Of a stretch of 64,000 nt of DNA, positions 18,500-26,903 are shown in pieces. Each line of letters begins with the position of its first letter. Within the stretch, counting starts at the first letter, position 1. The stretch is from Saprospiraceae bacterium (GTDB taxonomy: Bacteria; Bacteroidota; Bacteroidia; Chitinophagales; Saprospiraceae). The notes under the pieces are model-generated. The model did not search any database and was not told where the DNA came from. It saw only the letters and a program-made list of their open reading frames with translations. A program made the translations under genes and the position numbers. Location of the stretch: NCBI GenBank assembly GCA_016714895.1, contig JADKBV010000001.1, positions 186,001 to 250,000 on the forward strand, written 5' to 3'.

Positions 18500-18531
18500 C
18501 AAAGGTAGGAACTTTCCCTGTATTGCCCAAA
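18500..18531 (-). promoter_or_regulatory. Promoter of the gap-pgk operon
   Basis: On the minus strand TTTG (18531-18528), a 20-nt spacer and TACCTTTG (18507-18500) form a full -33/-7 Bacteroidota primary sigma promoter. The leader to the gap ATG would be about 60 nt. Confidence 0.8.
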
Positions 18532-18671
18532 TTACTTTGTGTTATTCAAAGAAATTGTACCTATTATATATAAAAGAAAAAATACGTCCACATGTTTTCG
18601 GTGAACGTACTTTTGTTTGACATCCGTAAACTAAAAATAACTTCTTTGAAAGTTATTGTATAAATCTGAAA

Positions 18672-19970
18672 TTACAGTGGGCGGGGTCCGAATCTTTTAA
18701 AAGATTCTTTTTCCAGGTTTTCGCGGTGATCCGGATGGGAAATATCAGTAAGGGCGTAGGCTCTTTGTCTCAGGTTTTTGCCGAATAAATGAGCTACTCC
18801 GTATTCAGTAATTACATAATGTACGTGGGCTCTGGTCGTGACAACTCCTGCACCTTGTTTGAGAAACGGAGTGATTTTGGATTCCCCCCTTTTGGTGACT
18901 GAGGGCAGGGCGATGATAGGTTTGCCTCCGTCACTAAGGGAAGCTCCCCGGATAAAATCCATCTGTCCTCCGACACCTGAATATTGAAATGTTCCTATGG
19001 AATCAGCACATACCTGACCGGTCAGGTCAATCTCAATTGCACTGTTGATGGCGACCATATTCGGATTTTTAGCTATGTTGCCGGAGTAATTGACATATTC
19101 AGATTCCAAAAACTGAAATAAAGGATTGTCGTGAATGAAGTCATATAGTTTTTTTGTACCTATGGCAAATGAAGTTACAATTTTATCCCGATGCTTTTTT
19201 TTGTATGCGTTGGTTATGACTCCTTTTTCAATAAGTGGGATGACACCATCAGAGAACATTTCTGTATGAATACCCAAATCCCGGTGACCTGTCAATTGTG
19301 TCAATACCGCATCCGGAATGGTTCCGATACCCATTTGTAACGTACATCTGTCGTCAATCAAAGAGGCAACATGTTTTGCAATGGCCATATCGGTTTCTGT
19401 AATGTGCAGACCATATTGTACTTCCGGCAATTGGTCATCCACCATCACCATGGTATGTATTTTGTCTGAATGGATAAAGCTGTCACCGTGCGTCCTTGGC
19501 ATGTTAGGGTTGATCTGTGCAATAATGTGTTTTCCGTTCATAACCGCAGATTTTGCGATGTCCACACTTACACCCAAAGAACAATAACCGTTCTGGTCAG
19601 GTGGAGAACAATTAATAAAAACGACATCCAGGCTGATATAATGCCTTTTGAACAAACGACTGATTTCACTTAAAAATATCGGAATATAAGCACCTCTTTC
19701 ATCATTGACCATAGGCCTGATATTTGAAGATACAAACAGAGAGTTTAAGAAAAAACTGTTTGGATATGCGTCCATGTTAAGTTGTAGATCTCCCAACAGA
19801 GATATGTTCATGATTTCGACATTTTGTAACTCATGAGCTCTTCGGCCGAGGGCAGCGGTCAATGTCAGTGGGGTTCCTGCACTTCCATGGACAAAAATAC
19901 AGTCTCCGGATTTTATGATTTGAACTGCTTCGTCTGCCGACTTGATTTTATGATTGTATTTTGATAACAT
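18672..19970 (-). CDS. Acetyl-CoA hydrolase/transferase family protein (4-hydroxybutyrate CoA-transferase like)
   Basis: A 432-residue protein of the Cat1/4-hydroxybutyrate CoA-transferase family. It shows IKSGDCIFVHGSAGTPLTL near the N-terminus, QMGIGTIPDAVLTQL, DLGIHTEMFSDGVIPLIEKG (the Glu of HTEMFSDG aligns, from memory, with the catalytic Glu that forms the acyl-CoA intermediate), GVGGQMDFIRGA and TEYGVAHLFGKNLRQRA. Members move CoA between a short-chain acyl-CoA and acetate, or hydrolyse acetyl-CoA. Which reaction applies cannot be told. It is separate from the gap operon (236-nt gap containing that promoter) and is preceded by the Usp gene on the same strand at 37 nt, with which it may be co-transcribed. 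Confidence 0.9.
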   Translation of the reverse strand: MLSKYNHKIKSADEAVQIIKSGDCIFVHGSAGTPLTLTAALGRRAHELQNVEIMNISLLGDLQLNMDAYPNSFFLNSLFVSSNIRPMVNDERGAYIPIFLSEISRLFKRHYISLDVVFINCSPPDQNGYCSLGVSVDIAKSAVMNGKHIIAQINPNMPRTHGDSFIHSDKIHTMVMVDDQLPEVQYGLHITETDMAIAKHVASLIDDRCTLQMGIGTIPDAVLTQLTGHRDLGIHTEMFSDGVIPLIEKGVITNAYKKKHRDKIVTSFAIGTKKLYDFIHDNPLFQFLESEYVNYSGNIAKNPNMVAINSAIEIDLTGQVCADSIGTFQYSGVGGQMDFIRGASLSDGGKPIIALPSVTKRGESKITPFLKQGAGVVTTRAHVHYVITEYGVAHLFGKNLRQRAYALTDISHPDHRENLEKESFKRFGPRPL

Positions 19971-20007
19971 ATTTGGGTTTTATGTAAAATAATATTTGCC
20001 TTATGAT

Positions 20008-20844
20008 CTATTCCTGAAGACATAAAATCGGAATATTGATTTTTTTTATGAGGTTTTCCGTTACACTTTTATGTTTCAAAGAATCCATAAAAGTATGTTT
20101 TTTTGGTATTGTTACCAGTATGTCGGGTTTGTTTTTATCAACATAGTCCATGATTCCATTAGTAATGTCCTGATTTTCAATTACTATTAATTTATGAGGG
20201 ATGTTTTTAAAGGTGTTTTCCAAAAGTATATATTCTTCCAGTTGTTCCTGAGAATGTTTTCCCTGACCGTCAGGTACGACAACCACATAATTGATGATAA
20301 CATCAGACAACCAGGATATTTGCATTAATGGCCATAAAACATCAATATTGTCAATGTCTTCTAATGAAGTTGTAAAACCAACGGTATAAATTTTTCGGAA
20401 AATGGCTGTGTCAGGTATAACCAAAACAGGTATTTCGCTTTGTTTGACCGTACTTAAAGTCTGACTTCCTGTCAGTATCTTTTGAAATTCATTTTTCTGA
20501 ATATGGGTGGCCATGACAATTAAATCTGCCTGATGATTTATGATAAGGTGGGGCACCATGTTTTGAAAGGGGCCTGCTGCAACTTCAAAATTTATTTCGA
20601 GGGACGTTCCTTCTGAAATAGCATGTTTTACTTCTTCAACAAATTGCGCAAGTTGTTTTTTTGTTTTATATTCGGTATCTTTAATCAGATCGGGACTTAT
20701 ATGAAATTCCTGATTGGAAACAGGAAGGTAAAAAGAATGAAAAAACAACAGTTTTGCATAGGTTGTTTTCGCCAGATTGGCGGCATAAAATGCGGCAATG
20801 TAAGAACCGAAAGTAAAGTCAACAGGGAGAAGGATTGTACGCAT
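20008..20844 (-). CDS. Universal stress protein, tandem two-domain type
   Basis: A 278-residue cytoplasmic protein made of two UspA folds. The first (residues 1-145) begins MRTILLPVDFTFGSYIAAFY and ends with the nucleotide-contact region GSQTLSTVKQSEIPVLVIPD (G-x2-x-x-V). The second (about 150-278) is more divergent and ends HKSVTENLIKKINIPILCLQE-like. Tandem Usp proteins respond to energy or redox stress, often binding ATP or AMP. It precedes the CoA-transferase gene by 37 nt. A -7 element lies 38 nt upstream of the ATG. Specific role unknown. Confidence 0.88.
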   Translation of the reverse strand: MRTILLPVDFTFGSYIAAFYAANLAKTTYAKLLFFHSFYLPVSNQEFHISPDLIKDTEYKTKKQLAQFVEEVKHAISEGTSLEINFEVAAGPFQNMVPHLIINHQADLIVMATHIQKNEFQKILTGSQTLSTVKQSEIPVLVIPDTAIFRKIYTVGFTTSLEDIDNIDVLWPLMQISWLSDVIINYVVVVPDGQGKHSQEQLEEYILLENTFKNIPHKLIVIENQDITNGIMDYVDKNKPDILVTIPKKHTFMDSLKHKSVTENLIKKINIPILCLQE

Positions 20845-20882
20845 ACTATGTGAACGTCAGAACTTTGTGTCTGAGATTGGTG

Positions 20883-20890
20883 CAAAAGTA
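20883..20890 (-). promoter_or_regulatory. -7 element of the Usp/CoA-transferase pair
   Basis: Minus-strand TACTTTTG matches TAnnTTTG, 38 nt before the Usp ATG; no clear -33. Confidence 0.45.
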
Positions 20891-21042
20891 TTGTGGAACG
20901 CCTTTTGGAAAGATGATTTTTATCATTCAGATTTATGATGACGACTGTACAAGTTTTGACAATTTATACATAAGGCTATTTTTTTAAACAGGTAAAATCA
21001 ATGTGTAAATAAAAACCTTTCCGCTTTCAGAAAAGTACGGAC

Positions 21043-21069
21043 AAAAAAAAGGCCGGTAAAAAACCGGCC
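21043..21069 (-). terminator. Terminator of the outer-membrane protein gene
   Basis: GGCCGGT (21051-21057) and ACCGGCC (21063-21069) form a perfect 7-bp GC stem with an A5 loop. On the minus strand the stem is followed by eight U residues. It lies 43 nt past the stop at 21112. Confidence 0.9.
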
Positions 21070-21111
21070 AAACTGTATTTTAAAGGAGTATTTAATATTT
21101 TATTCTGAAAA

Positions 21112-21771
21112 TCAGAAGCCATAAGCCACGTGAACACTGAAATTATTTGGTGAACCTTTGAAGGCTGACTTTCTCGGACCATAATAAATGTGGTCTCCGA
21201 TACTTCTGAAGGAGTTTTCATATTTCAGGTCAATAAAAATATGGCCGAAATCATAACCGATACCACTGATAAATCCGAAAGTTGTGCTTTTGAATTTACT
21301 GTTGTATTCAGGTATAACTTCCAGTTCGCTGTCACTCGCCGCCAAAAAATGTATGACAGGTCCAACACCGATTCTGAATTTGTTGATTCTTAAACCACCG
21401 GAAATATTCAGGTCAATGTAATGAAATTTTTCATCCATCACCGGGCTGAAGTTTCGGTTGTCGTAAGAAATGACATCATAGCTTGACTTAAAATACGTAT
21501 AGGCGAGGTTTGCCTGATAAAATAAAAATCCTGCATTTTTTTGCATAAATAAACCGCCGGAATACATCGGAGAACTTTTATTGTACATGATATCATGAAC
21601 AACGTAATCATTTTCATTGCCAATTAAAGAATGTTCCTGAGCAGTTGTGATAAAACCTGTACTGATCTTTGGTCCGATAAAAAAGGATTGTTCTTTTGAA
21701 AACCTTCTTTGTGATTGTCCCTGTAAAACCAACAGAGAAAGAAAAACGATTGATAAAATTAATTTTTTCAT
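21112..21771 (-). CDS. Outer-membrane beta-barrel protein (PorT/OmpX-like)
   Basis: A 219-residue protein. ATG 21771 gives a clean signal peptide (MKKLILSIVFLSLLVLQGQSQ); an upstream in-frame start at 21888 would place 39 unlikely residues before it. The mature part alternates aromatic and polar residues in short strands (GGLFMQKNAGFLFYQANLAY, IDLNISGGLRINKFRIGVGP, FGFISGIGYDFGHIFIDLKY) and ends in Phe (HVAYGF), a typical C-terminal signal for outer-membrane barrel insertion. About eight strands can be counted. Porin, PorT-like or adhesion roles are all possible. Single gene with its own promoter element and terminator. Confidence 0.78.
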   Translation of the reverse strand: MKKLILSIVFLSLLVLQGQSQRRFSKEQSFFIGPKISTGFITTAQEHSLIGNENDYVVHDIMYNKSSPMYSGGLFMQKNAGFLFYQANLAYTYFKSSYDVISYDNRNFSPVMDEKFHYIDLNISGGLRINKFRIGVGPVIHFLAASDSELEVIPEYNSKFKSTTFGFISGIGYDFGHIFIDLKYENSFRSIGDHIYYGPRKSAFKGSPNNFSVHVAYGF

Positions 21772-21825
21772 TTGGATTGTGTGTTTAAATGATTTGGTAT
21801 GTATAGGTTCTATCCAAATATTGTG

Positions 21826-21833
21826 CAAATTTA
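21826..21833 (-). promoter_or_regulatory. -7 element of the outer-membrane protein gene
   Basis: Minus-strand TAAATTTG matches TAnnTTTG, 54 nt before ATG 21771. Confidence 0.4.
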
Positions 21834-21984
21834 TATGTAAATAAAATTTTCCAGGTTGAAAAGATACAAAATAATATATCGATAACACCTATTTAACGAT
21901 TTATTCTCAAAATATTGTACGTTGATAGGGTCGTTTTTAAAAATTATCAGATATTGATTGTCAAATGATTTACATTTCGAAATT

Positions 21985-22019
21985 CACCATAAAATAAAAC
22001 TAAATTTTGTTTTATGGTG
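21985..22019. repeat. Stem-loop in the omp-coaD intergenic region
   Basis: CACCATAAAA (21985-21994) pairs with TTTTATGGTG (22010-22019); the stem continues through a T/G position and four more A-T pairs to a 5-nt loop. It is a 15-bp stem with one wobble, without a T-tract directly after it, and far from either stop codon, so an attenuator, operator or RNA structure is as likely as a terminator. Confidence 0.6.
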
Positions 22020-22335
22020 CAAATTGTATTTTTAGATTAAAATCAATCTGATAACCATACAAAATACTTATTTTTAAGAAATGTTGCAAAATATAAATAT
22101 TTTTTATATTAAAAAAGTTTTTATTTGTTTTATGTAATATAGTTGACAAAATAGCATTTTGGTTGCTTTTTGCCAAAAAAAAAAATCGCCTACTTGGGGT
22201 TTTTGGGTTGTCAACACCTGAAAAAAATGTGATACCGGAACAATTTTCGGTGCAATGGGTTTTTATGGCTCATCAACATTTGTAAAATCAAACACCTTAA
22301 TTGAGGATTTATTTCAGCATTGTTTTTAAAATTTG

Positions 22336-22343
22336 TACCTTTG
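22336..22343 (+). promoter_or_regulatory. -7 element of the coaD operon
   Basis: TACCTTTG matches TAnnTTTG, 25 nt before ATG 22369. It lies inside the upstream open frame and so argues against the alternative start at 22333. Confidence 0.6.
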
Positions 22344-22368
22344 CATTCCAATTTTAGAATTCAGTTTT

Positions 22369-22854
22369 ATGAATATTGCGGTTTTTCCGGGTTCGTTTGA
22401 CCCAATTACAAATGGTCACGTTGATCTGGTAAACAGAGCTTTACCTCTGTTTGATAAAATTTATGTTGCTGTGGGTGTAAATCAAGCCAAACAAGTTCTT
22501 TTTCCGCTTGAAAAACGTTTGGAATGGCTGCATCAGGTTTTTGGTCAGGAACCGAAAGTTGTCATTGATACTTTTGAAGGGCTCACCGTAAATTATGCGG
22601 CGGCCAAAAATGCAAGATTTCTGATCAGAGGCCTTCGAAATGCTTCTGATTTTGATTACGAAAAAACCATTTCGCAACTCAATCACATCATCGGAAAAGA
22701 TCTCGAGACCTTGTTTTATATTTCGCAACCTTCGTATTCTCACATTTCAAGCACCATTGTCAAAGAAATAATCAAAGGTAAAGGAAATGTTGCTCCGTTT
22801 GTTCCGGAAATCATCGCAGCAGAAATCAACAAATCATTTAACATTCCATCTTAA
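22369..22854 (+). CDS. coaD: Pantetheine-phosphate adenylyltransferase
   Basis: A 161-residue nucleotidyltransferase. The start MNIAVFPGSFDPITNGHVDL carries the TxGH adenylyl-transfer motif (TNGH). FLIRGLRNASDFDYE contains the conserved RGLR loop, and SYSHISSTIVKEIIKGKG is the ISSxxVKE motif. The enzyme joins ATP and 4'-phosphopantetheine to give dephospho-CoA. ATG 22369 fits the family N-terminus. The P5CDH gene follows after 11 nt, so coaD, P5CDH, ruvX and def look like one operon. Confidence 0.97.
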   Translation: MNIAVFPGSFDPITNGHVDLVNRALPLFDKIYVAVGVNQAKQVLFPLEKRLEWLHQVFGQEPKVVIDTFEGLTVNYAAAKNARFLIRGLRNASDFDYEKTISQLNHIIGKDLETLFYISQPSYSHISSTIVKEIIKGKGNVAPFVPEIIAAEINKSFNIPS

Positions 22855-22865
22855 AATTACATCGT

Positions 22866-24498
22866 ATGTCCAATGCATTTTTTCAGGTTCCAATAGCTAA
22901 GAATGAACCCGTTTTATCTTACAGCCCCGGTTCTAAAGAAAAACTGGAGTTAAAAAAAGCACTTAAAACCATGAAAGCTACTTCCGTAGATATTCCCATG
23001 TATATCGGAAGTCAGAAAATATATACGCAGGATAAAAGAACTATACATCCGCCTCATGAAAGGAATTTTACCTTAGGTACGTATTCACATGGTGACGCAA
23101 CCCATGTTTCTATGGCTATTGATGCAGCTTTAGCAGCCAAAAAAGATTGGGAAAATATGGCCTGGCAAGACAGGGCTTCCATATTTCTGAAAGCCGCCGA
23201 ATTATTGGCCGGACCGTACCGTGCCAAAATGAATGCAGCTACCATGTTGGGACAGTCAAAAAATGTTTTTCAATCAGAAATTGATGCCGTATGTGAATTG
23301 GTAGACTTTTTCAGGTTCAATGTACAATATATGACTGAAATGTACAGCAACCAGCCGGAAAGTGCTCCCGGCATCTGGAACCGATTGGAATACAGGCCTT
23401 TGGAGGGATTTGTTTTTGCTCTGACACCGTTTAACTTTACGTCTATTGCAGCCAATTTATGCAGCGCGCCTGCCATGATGGGAAATACGGTTGTGTGGAA
23501 ACCCGCAGAAACCCAAATTTATTCTGCACAGGTGATCATGGAGATATATGAAAAGGCGGGATTACCACCGGGAGTTATCAATCTGGTTTTTGTCGACGGA
23601 CCTGTAGCAGGTGATATTATCCTCAAACACAAAGAATTTGCGGGCATTCACTTTACAGGTAGTACAGGTGTTTTCCAGCACCTTTGGAAAACAATCGGAG
23701 AAAATATAAAAAATTATAAAATCGTATCCCAGAGTAGTGGGAGAAACCGGAGGAAAAGATTTTGTCGTTGCGCACCCTTCTGCCATTGCTAAAGAAGTGG
23801 CGGTAGCTTTGTCACGCGGAGCCTTCGAATTTCAGGGACAAAAATGTAGTGCAGCTTCGCGCGCTTATATTCCTGCTTCATTGTGGCCGGAAGTTGAAAA
23901 ACAACTTAAATCTGATTTGGCGGACTTTACAATGGGCAGTCCGGAAAATTTTACCCATTTTATCAATGCAGTCATTGACGAAAAAGCTTTTGACAAAATC
24001 ACAGGTTACATTCAGAGAGCAAAAAGTGATGCCGGCGCTACCATAGTGTCAGGAGGTCATTTTGACAAATCGGAAGGTTATTTTATCCAACCTACGGTCA
24101 TCAAAGTGGATGATCCGCACTATATTACTATGGAAGAAGAGTTGTTTGGGCCTGTTCTTACCATATATGTATACGAAGATGCCAAGTGGACAGAAACTCT
24201 CAAAATTGTCGACGAAACAGGACCTTATGCTTTGACAGGTGCAGTATTTAGTCAGGACAGGTACGCGCTTTCTGAAGCTTTTGAAGCATTGAGACATTCG
24301 GCAGGTAATTTTTATATCAACGACAAACCTACTGGTGCCGTAGTTGGTCAGCAACCTTTCGGTGGCGGCCGGGCTTCAGGTACCAATGATAAAGCGGGTA
24401 GTGCCATTAACCTCATGAGGTGGGTATCGCCGAGGACGATCAAAGAAAACTTTGTTCCGCCGACAGATTATACGTATCCTTTCCTTTCAGAAGAATAG
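22866..24498 (+). CDS. pruA: 1-pyrroline-5-carboxylate dehydrogenase, reading frame broken by one extra A
   Basis: Two overlapping frames together make one 543-residue aldehyde dehydrogenase of the usual length for Bacteroidota P5CDH. The first half holds TPFNFTSIAANLCSAPAMMG and FTGSTGVFQHLW. The second holds the catalytic base region VGETGGKDF and the nucleophile GQKCSAASRAY, and PFGGGRASGTND near the end. The frame changes at 23718-23721, where AAAA should be AAA: removing one A joins NYK to SYPRVVGETGGKDF exactly. It oxidises glutamate semialdehyde to glutamate in proline breakdown. A consensus error is more likely than true loss, because both halves are otherwise intact. Confidence 0.9.
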
Positions 24499-24508
24499 AG
24501 CTTTTAAT

Positions 24509-24919
24509 TTGGCCAGAATATTAGGTATAGATTATGGTTTAAAAAGATGTGGCATTGCTGTTACAGATCCTTTTCAGATTATCGTAAATGCATTGGATAC
24601 CGTCGAAACCAAAAATTTGGAAACATATCTGACGACCTATTTTCAGACAGAAAAGGTTGAAAAAATAATTTTCGGTCATCCGGTTCACAAAGATGGAAAT
24701 GACACCTATCTGGTAAAAAATATTCAGGACTTTTGTAAGAAAATTCACAACAAATGGCCTGATAAAATCATAGATTTTCAGGATGAATCCTTTACTTCAT
24801 CCATGGCCAAAGATATCATCATGATGTCCGGGGCCAAAAAGAAAAAAAGACAGGACAAGGCACTCGTTGATAGAATCAGTGCGGTCATTATTTTACAAAA
24901 ATATTTAAAACACATTTAG
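24509..24919 (+). CDS. ruvX: Putative pre-16S rRNA nuclease / Holliday junction resolvase RuvX (YqgF)
   Basis: A 136-residue RNase H-fold protein. The start LARILGIDYGLKRCGIAVTD carries the first catalytic Asp (GIDYG). IIFGHPVHKDG is the conserved central Gly-rich segment. The FQDESFTS region gives the acidic E, and DKALVDRISAVIILQKYL supplies the final Asp. YqgF processes the 5' end of 16S rRNA and has been annotated as a junction resolvase. I chose TTG 24509, 10 nt after the P5CDH stop, because an upstream TTG at 24452 would add 19 non-family residues. def starts 3 nt after the stop. Confidence 0.92.
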   Translation: MARILGIDYGLKRCGIAVTDPFQIIVNALDTVETKNLETYLTTYFQTEKVEKIIFGHPVHKDGNDTYLVKNIQDFCKKIHNKWPDKIIDFQDESFTSSMAKDIIMMSGAKKKKRQDKALVDRISAVIILQKYLKHI

Positions 24920-24922
24920 CAT

Positions 24923-25480
24923 ATGATAATGCCGATATATGTATATGGATTTCCCGTTTTAAAAAAAGTAGCGGAACCTATATCAAGTGATTATCCTGAA
25001 TTGAGTGAACTGATCGAAAATATGTATCAGACTATGTATAATGCAAAAGGGGTCGGATTGGCGGCACCTCAGGTAGGTCTTTCCAAAAGGATTTTTGTTG
25101 TGGATACCATTCAGGTGATGAAAGAAGAGGATAAACATAAAGGAATAAAAAAAGTATTTATAAATCCTCAAATCATTGAAGAAACCGGCACTCCCTGGTC
25201 TTATGAAGAAGGTTGTCTCAGTATCCCTAACATTCATGGAGATGTGGAAAGACCAGCGGTAGTAACGCTCACTTATGTCGACGAAAATTTTCAGGAATTT
25301 TTTGAAACGTATGAAGGAATGAACGCCCGTGTGATTCAACATGAATATGATCACATACAAGGTAAACTTTTTATCGAAAAATTGAAACCGCTGAAGAAAA
25401 AACTGATTCAGGGTAAATTGAATAAAATGGCTGCGGGTAATGTAACAGCAGATTATAAAATTAAGGTGTACAAACCTTAA
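24923..25480 (+). CDS. def: Peptide deformylase
   Basis: A 185-residue metalloenzyme with all three family motifs: GVGLAAPQVG, EEGCLSIP (metal-ligand Cys) and QHEYDHIQG (two His ligands and the catalytic Glu). It removes the formyl group from the first Met of new proteins. Length and motif spacing are normal. ATG 24923 is used; a second ATG two codons on (24929) is possible. It ends the coaD-P5CDH-ruvX-def operon; a 155-nt gap with a promoter element separates it from ftsX. Confidence 0.97.
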   Translation: MIMPIYVYGFPVLKKVAEPISSDYPELSELIENMYQTMYNAKGVGLAAPQVGLSKRIFVVDTIQVMKEEDKHKGIKKVFINPQIIEETGTPWSYEEGCLSIPNIHGDVERPAVVTLTYVDENFQEFFETYEGMNARVIQHEYDHIQGKLFIEKLKPLKKKLIQGKLNKMAAGNVTADYKIKVYKP

Positions 25481-25562
25481 TGTCAGAAACATAGTGTTTG
25501 GCAGTGTAGTTTTTGGTATTAAAAAAAGTTATATATATTAAGTTCAAGCTGTAGAAATTATC

Positions 25563-25570
25563 TATCTTTG
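25563..25570 (+). promoter_or_regulatory. -7 element of ftsX
   Basis: TATCTTTG matches TAnnTTTG, 65 nt before the ftsX ATG. No -33 seen. Confidence 0.5.
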
Positions 25571-25635
25571 TTTTTTATAAAAACCAGGATTTCAAATTAT
25601 ATTGTTAATCAGGTCGTCACTTTTTACTAAAAATT

Positions 25636-26478
25636 ATGGCATCAAACAGCAGGCCGTCAACCTTTTATGCAACAATTTCCATTACCATTGTCCTGATATT
25701 GGTGGGGTTGTTTATGACCTTGTTTTTACATACAGGCAATATTTCCAACATTCTGAAGCAGAATATTAATATTTTGGTGGAAGTACAGGACGTGATGCCG
25801 GAATCCGAATTGAACAGACTTCAGAAGATGATCAAAAATACTGAGGGAGTTATCCCGGAAAGTGTGGAATATATCGAAAAAGAACAAGCCCTTCAATTTA
25901 TGTCATCGGAATTCGGGTCTTTGTCTGAGGTTATCGAAAACCCTTTCAAAAACATCATCAAATTTAATCTTAAAGCTGAATTTTATACAGAAAAAAATAT
26001 TAAAAATATTCGGGAAACCCTGGAAATGGAAAAAGGGGTTTTGGGTTTTTATTATGAAAATGAGAGTATTGATTTGGTGAAAAAAAATCTGACCAACTTT
26101 TCTTTTATCATACTAGGTCTGGCTGCTATTTTTGTTCTATTATCTATTGCCATCATTTATAATACCCTTAGACTGACTTTATATGCTGACGAACGAAAAA
26201 TAAAAACCATGCAGATCGTAGGTGCCACAGGGTATTTTATCAGGCGACCTTATTATATATGGGCAATCAAAATGAGTTTTATTGCTACGTTTTTTGTAGC
26301 CCTCGTATTGGGTGGTGTCTATACATATGCGGTGTATGACAATGCCCTTCTGTTTGAATTACTCGATGTCCGGTTTTTGGTATTTACCGTTTTGGTTTGT
26401 TTCCTACTGGCTCTTTTTATTACATTCGGAGCTGCAAGAACGATCTTAGGCAGGTTTCTTAGGTCTTCTTTAGGCTAA
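25636..26478 (+). CDS. ftsX: Cell division protein FtsX (permease-like)
   Basis: A 280-residue inner-membrane protein with the FtsX plan. Helix 1 (about residues 11-31) is followed by an extracytoplasmic domain with VEVQDVMPESELNRLQKMIK and VEYIEKEQALQFM (the ECD motif region). Three more helices lie near residues 155-180, 205-230 and 245-270, and between them is RLTLYADERKIKTMQIVGAT, a conserved cytoplasmic loop. FtsX pairs with the ATPase FtsE to activate peptidoglycan hydrolases at division. ftsE is not adjacent, which is common in Bacteroidota. Confidence 0.93.
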   Translation: MASNSRPSTFYATISITIVLILVGLFMTLFLHTGNISNILKQNINILVEVQDVMPESELNRLQKMIKNTEGVIPESVEYIEKEQALQFMSSEFGSLSEVIENPFKNIIKFNLKAEFYTEKNIKNIRETLEMEKGVLGFYYENESIDLVKKNLTNFSFIILGLAAIFVLLSIAIIYNTLRLTLYADERKIKTMQIVGATGYFIRRPYYIWAIKMSFIATFFVALVLGGVYTYAVYDNALLFELLDVRFLVFTVLVCFLLALFITFGAARTILGRFLRSSLG

Positions 26479-26552
26479 TTTTTTATTTTTTTATTTTTTT
26501 TGTCCAAAAACAGAACTTCCGTTTGTTGTTATACAAATCAAAAAATATTAAA

Positions 26553-26903
26553 ATGAACAAGTATTTATTATTGTTGCACGAACAGATTGATGTAATTCAA
26601 AATCTTTCTCCAAAAGAAATGGAAGAACTGGTCAGTAGTCATATGGCATGGGCAAACAAACTGGAATCTGACGGCTTGTTGCTTGCTGGTGACGGCTTGG
26701 AAGACAAAGGTGTACAGATTTCAGGTAAAGAAAGTATTGTAAAAGACAGTATGTTTCTCGAAACTAAAGAAATGATAGGCGGTTTTTATTTGATTCAGGC
26801 AGGTAGTTTTGAAGAAGCAGTGGAGATTTCAAAATCATGTCCTTGCCATCAATGGGGAGGTGTTACTGAAGTAAGACCTATTGCAAATTATGCATCCGAG
26901 TGA
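26553..26903 (+). CDS. YCII-related (DGPF-type) protein
   Basis: A 116-residue protein starting MNKYLLLLHEQIDVIQNLSP, with HMAWANKLESDGLLLAGDGL, the family EMIGGFYLIQAGSFEEAVEI segment and CPCHQWGGVTEVRPI at the end. This matches the small ferredoxin-like YCII/DGPF fold. Such proteins are repeatedly encoded beside ECF42 sigma factors, as here. Their biochemical role is not established. The last 14 nt overlap the sigma factor's ATG 26890, indicating coupled translation. ATG 26553 is preferred over a TTG at 26523. Confidence 0.87.
   Translation: MNKYLLLLHEQIDVIQNLSPKEMEELVSSHMAWANKLESDGLLLAGDGLEDKGVQISGKESIVKDSMFLETKEMIGGFYLIQAGSFEEAVEISKSCPCHQWGGVTEVRPIANYASE

Larger units (their letters stand above)
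21772..22368. other. AT-rich intergenic region between divergent outer-membrane and coaD genes
   Basis: About 600 nt with no plausible gene. It holds a -7 element for each flanking gene, a 15-bp stem-loop (21985-22019) and a short G-rich patch around 22195-22215. Nothing else stands out. Confidence 0.7.

Noticed and set aside
23715..23740. Programmed ribosomal frameshifting in P5CDH
   Set aside because: No slippery heptamer with a following structure is visible and the family is not known to use it; a homopolymer length error is simpler.
23737..24498. A separate second aldehyde dehydrogenase gene starting at GTG 23737
   Set aside because: It lacks the N-terminal half of the family and joins exactly to the preceding frame when one A is removed.
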